64,000 bases of DNA from Bacteroidia bacterium. Lineage in GTDB: Bacteria; Bacteroidota; Bacteroidia; B-17B0; Aurantibacillaceae. Below are positions 17,367 to 26,067 of the stretch, piece after piece. Location: NCBI GenBank assembly GCA_014378485.1, contig JACMNO010000069.1, forward strand, positions 124,001 through 188,000, given 5' to 3'. Position 1 is the stretch's first letter, and every line of letters starts with the position of its first letter. A program made the translations under genes and the position numbers. Under the pieces are notes generated by a model. That model was given only the letters and a program-made list of their open reading frames with translations. It was not told the origin of the DNA and searched no databases.

Positions 17367-17693
17367 ATGGAAACAGAAATCGAAACAAAAATAAAACAAA
17401 CAGAACTCATAAAAAAAGAAGATAAAGCTTCGGAACCGCTACCTATTAAAGGACATATACTAGATGATAAATTAGAAAAAGAGAGTGAATTGGCTGGTGT
17501 TTTATGTAAAGGTGTTCAATACTATGATTTTAGAAATATTCCTTTTATTAGTAATACAGGGTTAGCAAGCCTGATCAAAATCTTAAAGGCGTCTCTTAAA
17601 CAAGGAATAAAATTAAAATTCGTTAATGTAAATAAAAGAATAAAGCAAAAAATTCAAACAATGGGACTGGATAAGTTCATTAATTGTAGCTAG
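17367..17693 (+). CDS. STAS-domain protein ahead of a GT2 synthase
   Basis: 108 residues from ATG at 17367; a TTG at 17358 would add three residues and is less likely. The N-terminal 45 residues are charged. The rest is a STAS fold: 'YYDFRNIPFISNTGLASLIK' followed by 'GIKLKFVNVNKRIKQKIQTM' and 'GLDKFI'. In phospho-regulated STAS proteins the helix start reads D-S-S-G; here it reads S-N-T-G, so the usual phosphoserine is replaced by Asn and classic anti-sigma switching is doubtful. It ends 7 bases before the GT2 gene, so translation is probably coupled, and it may bind or regulate the synthase. The fold call is fairly sure; the role is inference. Confidence 0.78.
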   Translation: METEIETKIKQTELIKKEDKASEPLPIKGHILDDKLEKESELAGVLCKGVQYYDFRNIPFISNTGLASLIKILKASLKQGIKLKFVNVNKRIKQKIQTMGLDKFINCS

Positions 17694-17700
17694 TTAGTAT

Positions 17701-19524
17701 ATGAACAAAGAATTTTACTTTAGTAAATATGAAGATAGGATACCATATAAACCTATCCCTGATAATAAATACAGAACATTACTGTTTCAGTTCTGCGGTA
17801 TACTTACTATTGCTTTAGGTTTTTCTTATTTGAACTGGAGGTGGAAATTTTCTTTCAATTATGATGTTTTATGGTTTTCCCTACTTCTTGTAACAGCAGA
17901 AACATTGAGTTTCATTAGCACCATTTTAATTGTCGTTAATTTTTGGTCAAATAAAGATGCAGAAATAAATGAACCAGTACATTATCTTTCGGAAATTGAA
18001 GAGTTACAGGGGCGTTCGGACAGGCCTTTAAAAATTGATGTTTTTATTGCAACTTATAACGAAGAAGTTGAACTAGTTCGGTTGAGCATAATAGATGCCA
18101 AAAAAATCTTATATCCTTATCCCGATGTATATGTAAATGTATATGTATTAGACGATGGCAGAAGAGATGGCAGGAACCCGGCCAGTGAAAACATGAAGAA
18201 AGTAGCAGAAGAAGAAGGAGTGAAATATTTGATCCGTGAACATAATGAAGGATATAAAGCCGGTAACCTGAAAAATGCATTAGAACATACTAACGGAGAC
18301 TTATTTGCAATATTGGATGCTGATACTCGTGCATTCCAAAATTTTCTTGTTAATACAACAGGATATTTCAGAAGAAATAAGGTTGCCTGGGTGCAAACGC
18401 CTCAATGGTTCTATGATACAACCGAGGCTGAAAAAATGAGCGATATTATTAATACTAAATTTAAGATAAAGAATATAAATGTCAAAAAAACGATTGAGTT
18501 TGTTTTCGGAAAAATAAAAGTGAATGAAGATATATATGGCAACGATCCCCGTTTATTTTATGATGCTATTTTAAGAAAAAGAAATTTCCACAATGCAGCG
18601 TTTTGTTGTGGGGCTGCTTCTATTCACAGACGTGAAGCCATTATGAGCCTTGCTGTTAAAGATTTTTCTGAAGAAATAAAAAAACTGGAGGAAGACTTGG
18701 TAAGCCAGAATAAAAGCAAAATTGAAATACAGGAAAAAACCAATCAGCTGATTTTGGATCAGGAAGTAATCCCATTTAAGTTTCACGCTTCAGAAGATAT
18801 TTATACTTCTATAATGCTGCATGCTGATAAGGAAAACAGGTGGGAAAGTATCCAGCACCCGGATATAGAATGTAAAATGCTTTCCACACAGGACCTTTCT
18901 AGTTGGATTAAACAGCACCAACGTTATGCAGAAGGATCACTGGACATCGCTTTAAAAGATAATCCGTTATTTAAGAACGGATTAAGCCTTGGACAAAAAA
19001 TTTGTTATTTCAATACAATATGGTCTTATTTTGCTCCATTATGGATACTCATTTTTTTAGTTTGCCCAATCATTTTCTTTTTCACATTAAAGCTACCGGT
19101 AAAAGCTTATAGTTTTGACTTTTTCAAATATTTCATTCCTTTTCAGGTAATGAATACTTTGACAATTACACTTGGGTGTTGGGGAATTTCTACAAAAAGG
19201 GGTGATCAATATTATATATCAAGTTTTTGGTTCATGTTAATGTCTTTGTTGTCGGTGATAAGAGGAAAAAAAATTGAATTTAATGTAACAAGGAAAGATC
19301 TGCATACCAGTAATAGTTTGAAACATGTTTTACCACATATAACTATCATCGCTTTAATTGTATTAGGAATAATCTACAATGCATTTTTAATTTTGATCGG
19401 ACACCACCCTACCCCATCAGGATTCGCTGCAAATGCTTTCTGGTGTATTTTTAATATAATATCATTGAGCATAATGATTCGAGCAGCTTTTTGGAAACCA
19501 ATAAAAACACAAAACAGTATTTAA
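17701..19524 (+). CDS. Cellulose-synthase-like processive glycosyltransferase (GT2, BcsA-like)
   Basis: 607 residues. Two N-terminal membrane helices (about 27-45 and 57-80), a cytosolic GT2 domain and about five C-terminal helices (about 430-600). Catalytic signatures: 'FIATYNEE' (115-122), Asp pair in 'VLDDGRRDG' (151-152), 'ILDADT' (206-208), 'SEDIYTS' (about 365) and 'QHQRYAEG' (about 405), a Q-x-x-R-Y form of the usual QxxRW. It should polymerise a beta-linked polysaccharide from a nucleotide sugar and move it across the inner membrane. Unlike bacterial BcsA it has no PilZ domain, so c-di-GMP control is not expected; the STAS protein encoded just upstream may replace it. An insertion of about 60 residues with a coiled-coil look precedes the 'SED' motif. 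The product polymer is unknown. Confidence 0.92.
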   Translation: MNKEFYFSKYEDRIPYKPIPDNKYRTLLFQFCGILTIALGFSYLNWRWKFSFNYDVLWFSLLLVTAETLSFISTILIVVNFWSNKDAEINEPVHYLSEIEELQGRSDRPLKIDVFIATYNEEVELVRLSIIDAKKILYPYPDVYVNVYVLDDGRRDGRNPASENMKKVAEEEGVKYLIREHNEGYKAGNLKNALEHTNGDLFAILDADTRAFQNFLVNTTGYFRRNKVAWVQTPQWFYDTTEAEKMSDIINTKFKIKNINVKKTIEFVFGKIKVNEDIYGNDPRLFYDAILRKRNFHNAAFCCGAASIHRREAIMSLAVKDFSEEIKKLEEDLVSQNKSKIEIQEKTNQLILDQEVIPFKFHASEDIYTSIMLHADKENRWESIQHPDIECKMLSTQDLSSWIKQHQRYAEGSLDIALKDNPLFKNGLSLGQKICYFNTIWSYFAPLWILIFLVCPIIFFFTLKLPVKAYSFDFFKYFIPFQVMNTLTITLGCWGISTKRGDQYYISSFWFMLMSLLSVIRGKKIEFNVTRKDLHTSNSLKHVLPHITIIALIVLGIIYNAFLILIGHHPTPSGFAANAFWCIFNIISLSIMIRAAFWKPIKTQNSI

Positions 19525-19535
19525 AGATTTATAAA

Positions 19536-19802
19536 ATGAAAAGTTATACCTTTATACTTAAGCCCTTATTTTTTATTTTCAATTTAATATTTGCAACGTG
19601 GTTGGTATTTAAAATTGAAGAAATAAGTCCTTCAGATTTCGGAAAATATAGTTCCTTATTCGACGATCCACCTGGTTCTTTATCGCATAGAAAGAAAAAT
19701 CTGACAAAAATCATAATTGATTTTAAGAAAGGAGCAATGGATAGCGTTCAATTAGATCAAAAAATAGAAAAATACCTTGAGTCAGGCGGAAAGCTGCAGT
19801 AA
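19536..19802 (+). CDS. Small single-span membrane protein, GT2 operon
   Basis: 88 residues from ATG at 19536, 11 bases after the synthase stop; a TTG-initiated form overlapping the synthase is possible but less likely. It has one hydrophobic segment ('FILKPLFFIFNLIFATWLVF') and a soluble remainder with 'IEEISPSDFGKYSSLFDDPP' and a helical end. I do not recognise a family. Position and size suggest an accessory subunit of the synthase, as small membrane partners are common for processive GT2 enzymes, but that is inference. It is the last gene before a 260-base gap that contains the element at 19908-19934. Confidence 0.65.
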   Translation: MKSYTFILKPLFFIFNLIFATWLVFKIEEISPSDFGKYSSLFDDPPGSLSHRKKNLTKIIIDFKKGAMDSVQLDQKIEKYLESGGKLQ

Positions 19803-19907
19803 CTAATGTTAAAAAACCGCTTATGACCCAAATTAAAGGCCTTTCACCTATAGATAAAAGGTTTTATTGGTAAAAATATAAGGTGTAGCGATTATACTAT
19901 CTTTTTT

Positions 19908-19934
19908 AGCCATTCTAAATGCCCTATTAACGAA
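19908..19934 (+). promoter_or_regulatory. AGCCA-N16-AACGAA promoter-like element (AraC gene)
   Basis: TTTTTTAGCCA ends at 19912 and AACGAA starts at 19929 with 16 bases between. The -35-like box differs from the consensus at one base. It lies about 130 bases ahead of the start at 20065. Confidence 0.6.
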
Positions 19935-20064
19935 TTACCCGATGAAACATACATTCTTAAAGTACCTTTAAAATTATAATATTAACAAATCAGAATTTAT
20001 ATAACAAACTAAAATAATTAATAACAATAAAAAAAATTAATAACAATTAAAACAAAATTAAGAC

Positions 20065-20706
20065 ATGTTAAATCAAAACCAAACAAATCAGGGATCTTCG
20101 TTACCAGGCTCAATACAACCAGGCCAATACCTAGACCATACAAATTTACAACCAATCTCAAAAGAAAATACTTCATCTGAGAAACTTGATGCTGCTTTAG
20201 ATAAAGTAAGAGTAGAGTTGATCAACAAAAAGAAAAATATTCTTATTGAAAAAATTAAAAAAACAGTTATTGAACAGGTTTATTACGCTGAAGAACAGAT
20301 AAAAACAAATTTTTCGGACTATTTGAGCGAAAAATTAGGGTATCATTATACTTATATGGCCAATTTATTTGCTAAAGTGCATGGATGCAGCATACAAAGT
20401 TTTATTATTGCAACAAAAATTGAGCGTGTAAAAGAATTATTAATATATGAAGGATTGACTTTAACAGAAATCTCTTATAAATTACATTATAGCAGTTTAG
20501 CTCATTTATCAAATCAATTTAAAAAAGTGACTGGTCTTAGTCCTTCACAGTATTTAGCAACTATTTCAAAAGAGGATTTTATTAAAACAAAGTCTTCTGA
20601 AGCTTTACCAGCTGAAATGACTACTCCTTTAAAAGATATTCCTCTTACTTTTTCAATAGGCAATCAGATACAAAACAACAATGATTCCGCTTACCAACAA
20701 AGGTAA
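20065..20706 (+). CDS. AraC-type DNA-binding regulator
   Basis: 213 residues. The AraC/XylS double helix-turn-helix lies at about 75-165: 'FSDYLSEKLGYHYTYMANLF' for the first half and 'LTLTEISYKLHYSSLAHLSN' with 'QFKKVTGLSPSQYL' for the second, a well conserved signature. The N-terminal 70 residues are helical and polar with no visible ligand-binding cupin, and a 45-residue tail follows. It is thus a short AraC protein without a clear sensor. It stands alone between the synthase operon and the convergent GH57-GT4 pair, with its own upstream element and a strong terminator at 20726-20754. Regulation of the neighbouring polysaccharide genes is plausible but unproven. Confidence 0.88.
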   Translation: MLNQNQTNQGSSLPGSIQPGQYLDHTNLQPISKENTSSEKLDAALDKVRVELINKKKNILIEKIKKTVIEQVYYAEEQIKTNFSDYLSEKLGYHYTYMANLFAKVHGCSIQSFIIATKIERVKELLIYEGLTLTEISYKLHYSSLAHLSNQFKKVTGLSPSQYLATISKEDFIKTKSSEALPAEMTTPLKDIPLTFSIGNQIQNNNDSAYQQR

Positions 20707-20725
20707 ACATCAAATATATAATTTT

Positions 20726-20754
20726 AAAACCGTTGGATTAAATCCAACGGTTTT
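20726..20754 (+). terminator. Intrinsic terminator after the AraC gene
   Basis: The 14-base inverted repeat AAAACCGTTGGATT/AATCCAACGGTTTT continues into a T run. It lies about 20 bases after the stop at 20706. Confidence 0.9.
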
Positions 20755-20969
20755 TCTATTTAAATATGATGCAGTACTAAATTAATCACTACTAACCGAT
20801 TAAAAAATTAACATCGCTTAAAACCCTTCCTATTATTAATAAAAATTTCAAAGACCCCAAACCATCTGCAAAAGAGAGGGGCTAGATACTTTGCTTCGAA
20901 AAATGCTCGGACATTTTCAATAAAAATAATCGCTTAGTAATGTAAATTAATATCAAATTAGTATTAAAA

Positions 20970-21002
20970 AAAAAGCCATTGGAAATAATCCAATGGCTTT
21001 TT
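20970..21002 (-). terminator. Intrinsic terminator after the GH57 gene
   Basis: A perfect 14-base inverted repeat (AAAAAGCCATTGGA and its complement) has a 5-base loop. On the minus strand it is followed by a long T run, about 20 bases after the stop at 21021. The plus-strand side also ends in T, so it may work both ways. The sequence from 20755 to 20969 holds nothing recognisable. Confidence 0.88.
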
Positions 21003-21020
21003 AATTTTAAGATAATTCTT

Positions 21021-22367
21021 CTATACAGCAGCCAAATGCTTTACAGTTTCATTGAATTCAGTATTCTTTAAAACTGCTTGAGAAATATTCTCAATAAAAG
21101 TCTCTACAACATAAGCATCTGTTGGAAACTCAATTGGGATCTGGTTAGCCTGAAGAATTTCAAGGTTGATTTTGTCCTTTTCATCTATCTCTTTTAGTCT
21201 ACATTCCAAATCACTAAAAACATTCATATAATAAAGATAAGCATCATAAGGCGATTCAAACGGGCTGAAATATTTATGGACATCACCATCATTCCAAAAT
21301 TTTGTACACATGTAGTAAAAATGATCAGAAGTTTGAAGTCGTTCCCATACATTTAGAATTTCATGGTCGCCACAAGCTTTAACAGACTCTTCTAATGAAT
21401 AAATTTGCTTTATTGCTTCCAACTGCATTGAATTACTCAACCATGCTGACAAGTCACGCTCAGTATCAGCCCACGAAGTAAAATTATGTGCATCATAAAT
21501 CTCTCTTGCAGGGTAGCATGCAATTACTTCAGAAGGTGTTTTGAAATCAAAATTAGGGTGTTTTAATATTGCAGCGGGAAGATGATCTAAAAAATCAAAA
21601 ATTCCGGTTGACTCCCATTGATGCTCACCAAATGTTTCATAATCCATAAATAAATTCACTGTTTCTCCTCTGCTTGCTATCGAATGCACCCAGGTTGTGA
21701 ATTTATCTGCTGTCAATGGAAATTCTTTCCATCCTCTGTCTGAAAAACGAAAAGCAATATCATCCGATAGTAAATGATTTTTTAATAATAATTTCGTATT
21801 CTTCCCACCTTGTGGCTTATATAAATAATTTGGACTTCGCCCGTTCAATATCCTATCAACACCTTCACAAACAACACCTTTATATCCCATCTCTTCCATA
21901 AAAACAGCCAATTCGTTATTATAAATCAATTCTGTATTTCTGAAAATTTTAGGTTCCTGATTAAAATGTTTTTTAATCATTTTACCATGTTTTTTAACCT
22001 GTCTGACAAATTCATTTTTTGAATACACAAAACTTAAAGAATGAGAATAAGTCTCTGCAAGAAATTCTACACAACCGGTGTTAGCTAAATCTATAAAAGA
22101 TTGCAGAATATCAGGTCTGTATTTTTCGAATTGTTCAATTGCAGTTCCGCTAATCGAATAACTTATCTTAAATTTTCCCTGATGTCTTTCAATCAGTTCC
22201 AGCATTTTACGATTTGTTTTAAGGTAGCATTTATTAGCTACTTTATTTAAAATTTCTTCATTTTTTACATCGTCCTCATAAGAAATGGATTTACCAATAT
22301 CAAAAAAAGAATAATTCTTTATTCTGAATGGTTGATGCACCTGAAAATAAAAGCAAATTGATGTCAT
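21021..22367 (-). CDS. Glycoside hydrolase family 57 alpha-amylase-like enzyme
   Basis: 448 residues, no signal peptide, so cytosolic. GH57 signatures are in order: 'YFQVHQPFRIKNY' at the start, 'VEFLAETYSHSL' (about 103-114), 'KIFRNTELIYNNEL' with the catalytic Glu, and 'LFMDYETFGEHQWES' with the catalytic Asp. Family members hydrolyse or rearrange alpha-1,4 glucans such as glycogen. It is encoded 22 bases after a GT4 glycogen-synthase-like gene on the same strand, an arrangement I know as common in Bacteroidota glycogen metabolism. The exact activity (amylase, branching, transferase) cannot be settled from sequence. A strong terminator follows at 20970-21002. Confidence 0.9.
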   Translation of the reverse strand: MTSICFYFQVHQPFRIKNYSFFDIGKSISYEDDVKNEEILNKVANKCYLKTNRKMLELIERHQGKFKISYSISGTAIEQFEKYRPDILQSFIDLANTGCVEFLAETYSHSLSFVYSKNEFVRQVKKHGKMIKKHFNQEPKIFRNTELIYNNELAVFMEEMGYKGVVCEGVDRILNGRSPNYLYKPQGGKNTKLLLKNHLLSDDIAFRFSDRGWKEFPLTADKFTTWVHSIASRGETVNLFMDYETFGEHQWESTGIFDFLDHLPAAILKHPNFDFKTPSEVIACYPAREIYDAHNFTSWADTERDLSAWLSNSMQLEAIKQIYSLEESVKACGDHEILNVWERLQTSDHFYYMCTKFWNDGDVHKYFSPFESPYDAYLYYMNVFSDLECRLKEIDEKDKINLEILQANQIPIEFPTDAYVVETFIENISQAVLKNTEFNETVKHLAAV

Positions 22368-22389
22368 GGGAATATTTTTTAGATTTTTT

Positions 22390-23670
22390 TTATATAAAAT
22401 TATAGGAAGAATATGAGTCTATTATTTTTCGTGCAGAAATATCCCATGTGATGTTATCTAAGTTCTGATACGCATCATTAACTATTTTAGTTTTTAAAAC
22501 CGGATCGTTTAATAAACTCAGAATATGATCAGCAGCTTTATTTACATCCCAATGATCAAAAGTCAGTGCACCTTTTAAAACTTCCGATACTCCGGATTGT
22601 TTTGAAATAACACAGGGAATTCCAAACTGCGCTGCTTCAACTGCTGATAAACCAAATGGTTCAGACACAGAAGGCATACAATACACATCACTTACTGAAA
22701 ATAAATAATGAAGTTTTTCCATATTTAAAAATCCGGTCATGTGAAATCTGTTACCAATATGCTTATAAGAACTTTGCTCAAGCATTGTTTTAAAATAATC
22801 ACCGGTACCAGCCATTACAAATCTAACATTTGGATCTTTTTCCAAAACCCTTGCTGCAATTTCTAAAAACCGTTCAGGCCCTTTTTGTCTTGTAAGACGA
22901 CCCACAAATAAAACTGTTTTTTCGTTAAAACATCTTTTACTTTTAAAAGAAGGAACAACCATGCTACCGTTATGGATGACTGACATTTTTTTCTTGTCAA
23001 TACCATAATACTGATGAATATTCTGAGCAGTAAAATTACTAACAGGCATTAATACATCAGCATATTCCATTCCTTTTTTCTCAAGATCATACACCCATCC
23101 TCTACTTTCTGGGCCACTACGGTCTACCTCCAGTGAATGAATATGCATCGCTAATGGTTTTCCGGTTTGTTCTTTTATTTTCATTCCTGCCATCATGGTC
23201 ATCCAATCATGAGCGTGTATGACATCAAAATCGAGTGTTGACGCTAAAGATGAAGCAATGTCACTAAACTCAGAAACTTTCTTTATAACATCACCGCCAT
23301 ATAAATTATCAATATCAAAAAGGCCTGGTTTATTATCACTTTTACTTTTAACAGACTTTGAACCTGCAACTGAATAGGTAACATTAGCATTATAATAGGG
23401 ATCAAGATCAACAGGAATAGAATGAAGATCAAATGTAGAATTTGAATTATATGTATAATTTGGAAGCGTATTTACATCTATATTATTGATCCCAATGAGT
23501 TTTACACGGTCTGTTTTAAATTCAAGGCTTGATTTAGGCACAACCATGGTTATATCAGCAATTTTTGACATAGCTCCCGAAAGGTCGTGACACGCAACAC
23601 CAAGTCCGCCATTTATTATTGGCGGAAATTCCCATCCTAACATTAATACTTTTGGTAAATTCTCTTTCAT
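22390..23670 (-). CDS. GT4 glycosyltransferase, glycogen-synthase-like
   Basis: 426 residues, cytosolic. The N-terminal half begins 'VLMLGWEFPPIINGGLGVAC', the glycine-rich nucleotide-sugar loop of starch/glycogen synthases, followed by 'DVIHAHDWMTMMAGMKIKE'. The C-terminal half has 'VLFVGRLTRQKGPERFLEIA' and the E-x7-E motif region 'MPSVSEPFGLSAVEAAQFGI'. It is therefore a retaining GT-B enzyme that probably extends an alpha-glucan from ADP- or UDP-glucose or a related donor. It is paired with the GH57 gene 22 bases downstream. An AGCTA-N16-AACGAA element lies at 23798-23824. GT4 against GT5 classification would need a profile search. Confidence 0.88.
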   Translation of the reverse strand: MKENLPKVLMLGWEFPPIINGGLGVACHDLSGAMSKIADITMVVPKSSLEFKTDRVKLIGINNIDVNTLPNYTYNSNSTFDLHSIPVDLDPYYNANVTYSVAGSKSVKSKSDNKPGLFDIDNLYGGDVIKKVSEFSDIASSLASTLDFDVIHAHDWMTMMAGMKIKEQTGKPLAMHIHSLEVDRSGPESRGWVYDLEKKGMEYADVLMPVSNFTAQNIHQYYGIDKKKMSVIHNGSMVVPSFKSKRCFNEKTVLFVGRLTRQKGPERFLEIAARVLEKDPNVRFVMAGTGDYFKTMLEQSSYKHIGNRFHMTGFLNMEKLHYLFSVSDVYCMPSVSEPFGLSAVEAAQFGIPCVISKQSGVSEVLKGALTFDHWDVNKAADHILSLLNDPVLKTKIVNDAYQNLDNITWDISARKIIDSYSSYNFI

Positions 23671-23797
23671 TTTAAATCAGGATCATACAGTTTATATTAT
23701 AATTTTTTGTGCCGGAAGATTTTTTCATAATACTTCCATAGAATTGCTATTCTTTTAACTGCAAACTTATTTGAGAATAAGCCGTTTTTTGGTAGTA

Positions 23798-23824
23798 TTC
23801 GTTAATGTTGAATTTAAAATAGCT
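23798..23824 (-). promoter_or_regulatory. AGCTA-N16-AACGAA promoter-like element (GT4-GH57 operon)
   Basis: On the minus strand CTTTTAGCTA ends at 23820 and AACGAA covers 23798-23803, 16 bases apart. It points at the start at 23670 with a leader of about 120 bases. Confidence 0.7.
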
Positions 23825-23894
23825 AAAAGAGGTAAATAGTAGCTTGGCCCAAAAAAGTAAAAAATATGTAACAGGTTTTATATAAAAAAGAAAA

Positions 23895-23918
23895 CCCGGT
23901 TCTCCAAAGAAAACCGGG
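23895..23918 (-). terminator. Intrinsic terminator after the clan GH-A hydrolase gene
   Basis: The arms CCCGGTT and AACCGGG surround a 10-base loop. On the minus strand they are followed by a T-rich run, about 20 bases after the stop at 23941. Confidence 0.75.
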
Positions 23919-23940
23919 GCGATACAAGAGGTCACTACAC

Positions 23941-25626
23941 CTACTTTATATACATTATTTTTGCTGTTCTTAAAATTTTCTGGTATTTCACTCTTACAAT
24001 ATACATTGCTGAAGCTAAATTGTATTGAGAAAGATCAAGTTCTTCATTTCCTTTAAAGAAATCAGACTTTTTTGTTAAAACCAATCTTCCCTGCATATCA
24101 AACACTTCAATACCATATTCTCTTTCTTCACGATTAGGTTTGTTTAACTGAATTGTAACCTTCGCATTTGTCGGATTCGGAAACACATTTTTGATTTCAA
24201 AATCAGGCCCCGAATTTTCACCATTTTCTTGTTCCTCAACACCCGTAGCAATATACTGGGTCATGGTTGGTGCCAGATTAGCAACAGCATGGCTATTTAA
24301 AGTATACTCATATTTTTTAATTAAAACACCAGCCGTGTTGAAGATTAATAATACCGTTGACTGTGCTTGTATTACATCCGTGTATTCAGTCGCAAGGTTC
24401 GCATTAATATTAATTTTTAAAGTATTAGTTCCTGCAATCGATGCTGTATTTAATTTCACTCTGAAATTATGATTAGCGGTTAAATCCTCGTTTAAAATCA
24501 CAACTGCAATCTGTTGAGAGTTCTGACTACCAAATGATTTTACGTTTGCCTGGTTAGTTGTTCCGTTCACATAATTACCTTTTAAATTCTCTGCTAACAG
24601 CTTAAAGTGGTAATAGATAGGTTTTTTTGTACCAGTACCCTGATCTATATAACCAATATTTAAAGCGTTCGAATTACCTTCTATTACACTCCAAAAATTA
24701 ATAAAATCAACGCCATTTTTTAAAGATACTCCGATCATCTCAGCCCAAAACTGTCCACCCACAAAACTGTTGGCACCTGTTCCATTTAAATTATCACCAG
24801 CGTTATTCTGCCATCCAATATTAGCTTCAGTGATTGCTGTTTTTAATACAGATGAACCTGTTCTGTTGTGCGCCGTATTACAAGTAGCAATTCTGTTATT
24901 CAGATATATTAAGTTATCCTGTAATCCTCCTGGTGAAGATAATTTAGAAACTACCTGCGCTCTGGACTGACTTCCATCAAACGCATAAGAGTGAAAGGAA
25001 ATAATATCTAAATAATAATGTCCATTTGCATCTTTACCAGTAATATCATCCGGACCATTTGGAGTAGTTAAACCATTAATAATATTAGTATTGAACCATG
25101 CTGTTTCAGGTCCCATAATTAAAATTGAAGGGTCAACATTTTTCATAGCGGTAGCAAATGCTTTTAAATAATTTGCTACTTGGGTTGAATTTGTATAGGA
25201 GTAACCTAAATCCGGTTCGTTACCAATACTCCAGTATTTTATATTTCTACCTTTGGTAACATTAATGAAATTAACAATATTAGCGGCCTGTTGGGCACTA
25301 TATTTCCAGTTATCAAATGGTACCTGAATTATAGGCTCCATGCCTTTTGCACGAATAGAGTCAATCATTTTAATATACTGATAATTGGTTGGCATATTTT
25401 TATCTGCTCCAATACCACCAAAACGAATAAATGTTGATTTACTATCTTTAATATTACTCCATTGCTTGTGCAATTTACCATAATATAAAGCATTACCAAT
25501 AGTATCCGGCATCCATGCATTTTGACCAAAAAAATGATTAGAAATTGTTTGCGCTTTAACAGGGTTAAAAAAGATAATGTTAACAATAATAAGACAAAAC
25601 TGTAGTGATTTTTTTATTTGTTTCAT
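23941..25626 (-). CDS. Secreted clan GH-A glycoside hydrolase with T9SS sorting domain
   Basis: 561 residues. It has a signal peptide to about residue 25 ('VNIIFFNPVKAQ') and a TIM-barrel catalytic domain to about 340. The acid/base Glu is expected in 'IKYWSIGNEPDLGYS' and the nucleophile Glu in 'TAITEANIGWQN', the paired pattern of clan GH-A (GH39, GH44, GH51 and relatives). A beta-sandwich of about 90 residues follows, then a T9SS type A sorting domain ('IKNVFPNPTNAKVTIQL' ... 'AKIMYIK'). It should act outside the cell on a polysaccharide, possibly the one made by the GT2 synthase nearby. The family within the clan and the substrate cannot be fixed by eye. No GGCTA-type element was found ahead of this gene in its own orientation. 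Confidence 0.85.
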   Translation of the reverse strand: MKQIKKSLQFCLIIVNIIFFNPVKAQTISNHFFGQNAWMPDTIGNALYYGKLHKQWSNIKDSKSTFIRFGGIGADKNMPTNYQYIKMIDSIRAKGMEPIIQVPFDNWKYSAQQAANIVNFINVTKGRNIKYWSIGNEPDLGYSYTNSTQVANYLKAFATAMKNVDPSILIMGPETAWFNTNIINGLTTPNGPDDITGKDANGHYYLDIISFHSYAFDGSQSRAQVVSKLSSPGGLQDNLIYLNNRIATCNTAHNRTGSSVLKTAITEANIGWQNNAGDNLNGTGANSFVGGQFWAEMIGVSLKNGVDFINFWSVIEGNSNALNIGYIDQGTGTKKPIYYHFKLLAENLKGNYVNGTTNQANVKSFGSQNSQQIAVVILNEDLTANHNFRVKLNTASIAGTNTLKININANLATEYTDVIQAQSTVLLIFNTAGVLIKKYEYTLNSHAVANLAPTMTQYIATGVEEQENGENSGPDFEIKNVFPNPTNAKVTIQLNKPNREEREYGIEVFDMQGRLVLTKKSDFFKGNEELDLSQYNLASAMYIVRVKYQKILRTAKIMYIK

Positions 25627-25693
25627 AAGTACTTGTTTTTAGGTTTGTAGTGATTCTTGTATTAAAACGGTTGGCTATTTTTAAATTGCTTCT

Positions 25694-25720
25694 GGCTATT
25701 ATTTATCCCCTTTCACCGTT
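25694..25720 (+). promoter_or_regulatory. Degenerate promoter-like element A upstream of the TraR/DksA gene
   Basis: TTCTGGCTATT is followed 16 bases after GGCTA by ACCGTT instead of A-N-CGAA. It forms a direct repeat with the element at 25806: both share TTCTGGCTATT and TTTCACC. Confidence 0.35.
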
Positions 25721-25805
25721 CTAGACATCTATACGAGCGAAACGATTGCAAGGTTATACTGTTAACGAAAACTTAACAGATATTGGCGACAATTTCTCCT
25801 GTTCT

Positions 25806-25832
25806 GGCTATTTTATTGCCTGTTTCACCTAA
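25806..25832 (+). promoter_or_regulatory. Degenerate promoter-like element B upstream of the TraR/DksA gene
   Basis: GGCTA (25806) is followed by 16 bases and ACCTAA, one base short of the usual CGAA core. It lies 112 bases downstream of element A with the same spacing, and upstream of the exact copy at 25938. Confidence 0.4.
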
Positions 25833-25937
25833 TACTCCTAAAATCCTATAGAATAAATGAAACTTTTTAGGAAACCTTTTTTTCAAAAATTATTGTAGTG
25901 GTTAATAAATTTTTACAGATTGAATTTTCCACCTTTT

Positions 25938-25964
25938 GGCTAGGTAAAATATATTTTAAACGAA
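25938..25964 (+). promoter_or_regulatory. GGCTA-N16-AACGAA promoter-like element (TraR/DksA-CotH operon)
   Basis: An exact copy of both boxes: CCTTTTGGCTA, 16 bases, AACGAA. It lies about 100 bases ahead of ATG 26068. With elements A and B it gives three copies in the 440-base gap. Confidence 0.72.
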
Positions 25965-26067
25965 AACATAAATTTATTTCCGTAAGCTAAAAGTATATTT
26001 ACAACGAGTGTGTGATTTTAACTTGCTCCTTGAACCATGTGTAATCTATAAGTTAAAACTAAAAAAA

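Noticed and set aside
25673-25698. Extra GGCTA in the gap before TraR/DksA
   Set aside because: The sequence 16 bases downstream is itself another GGCTA, with no CGAA box.
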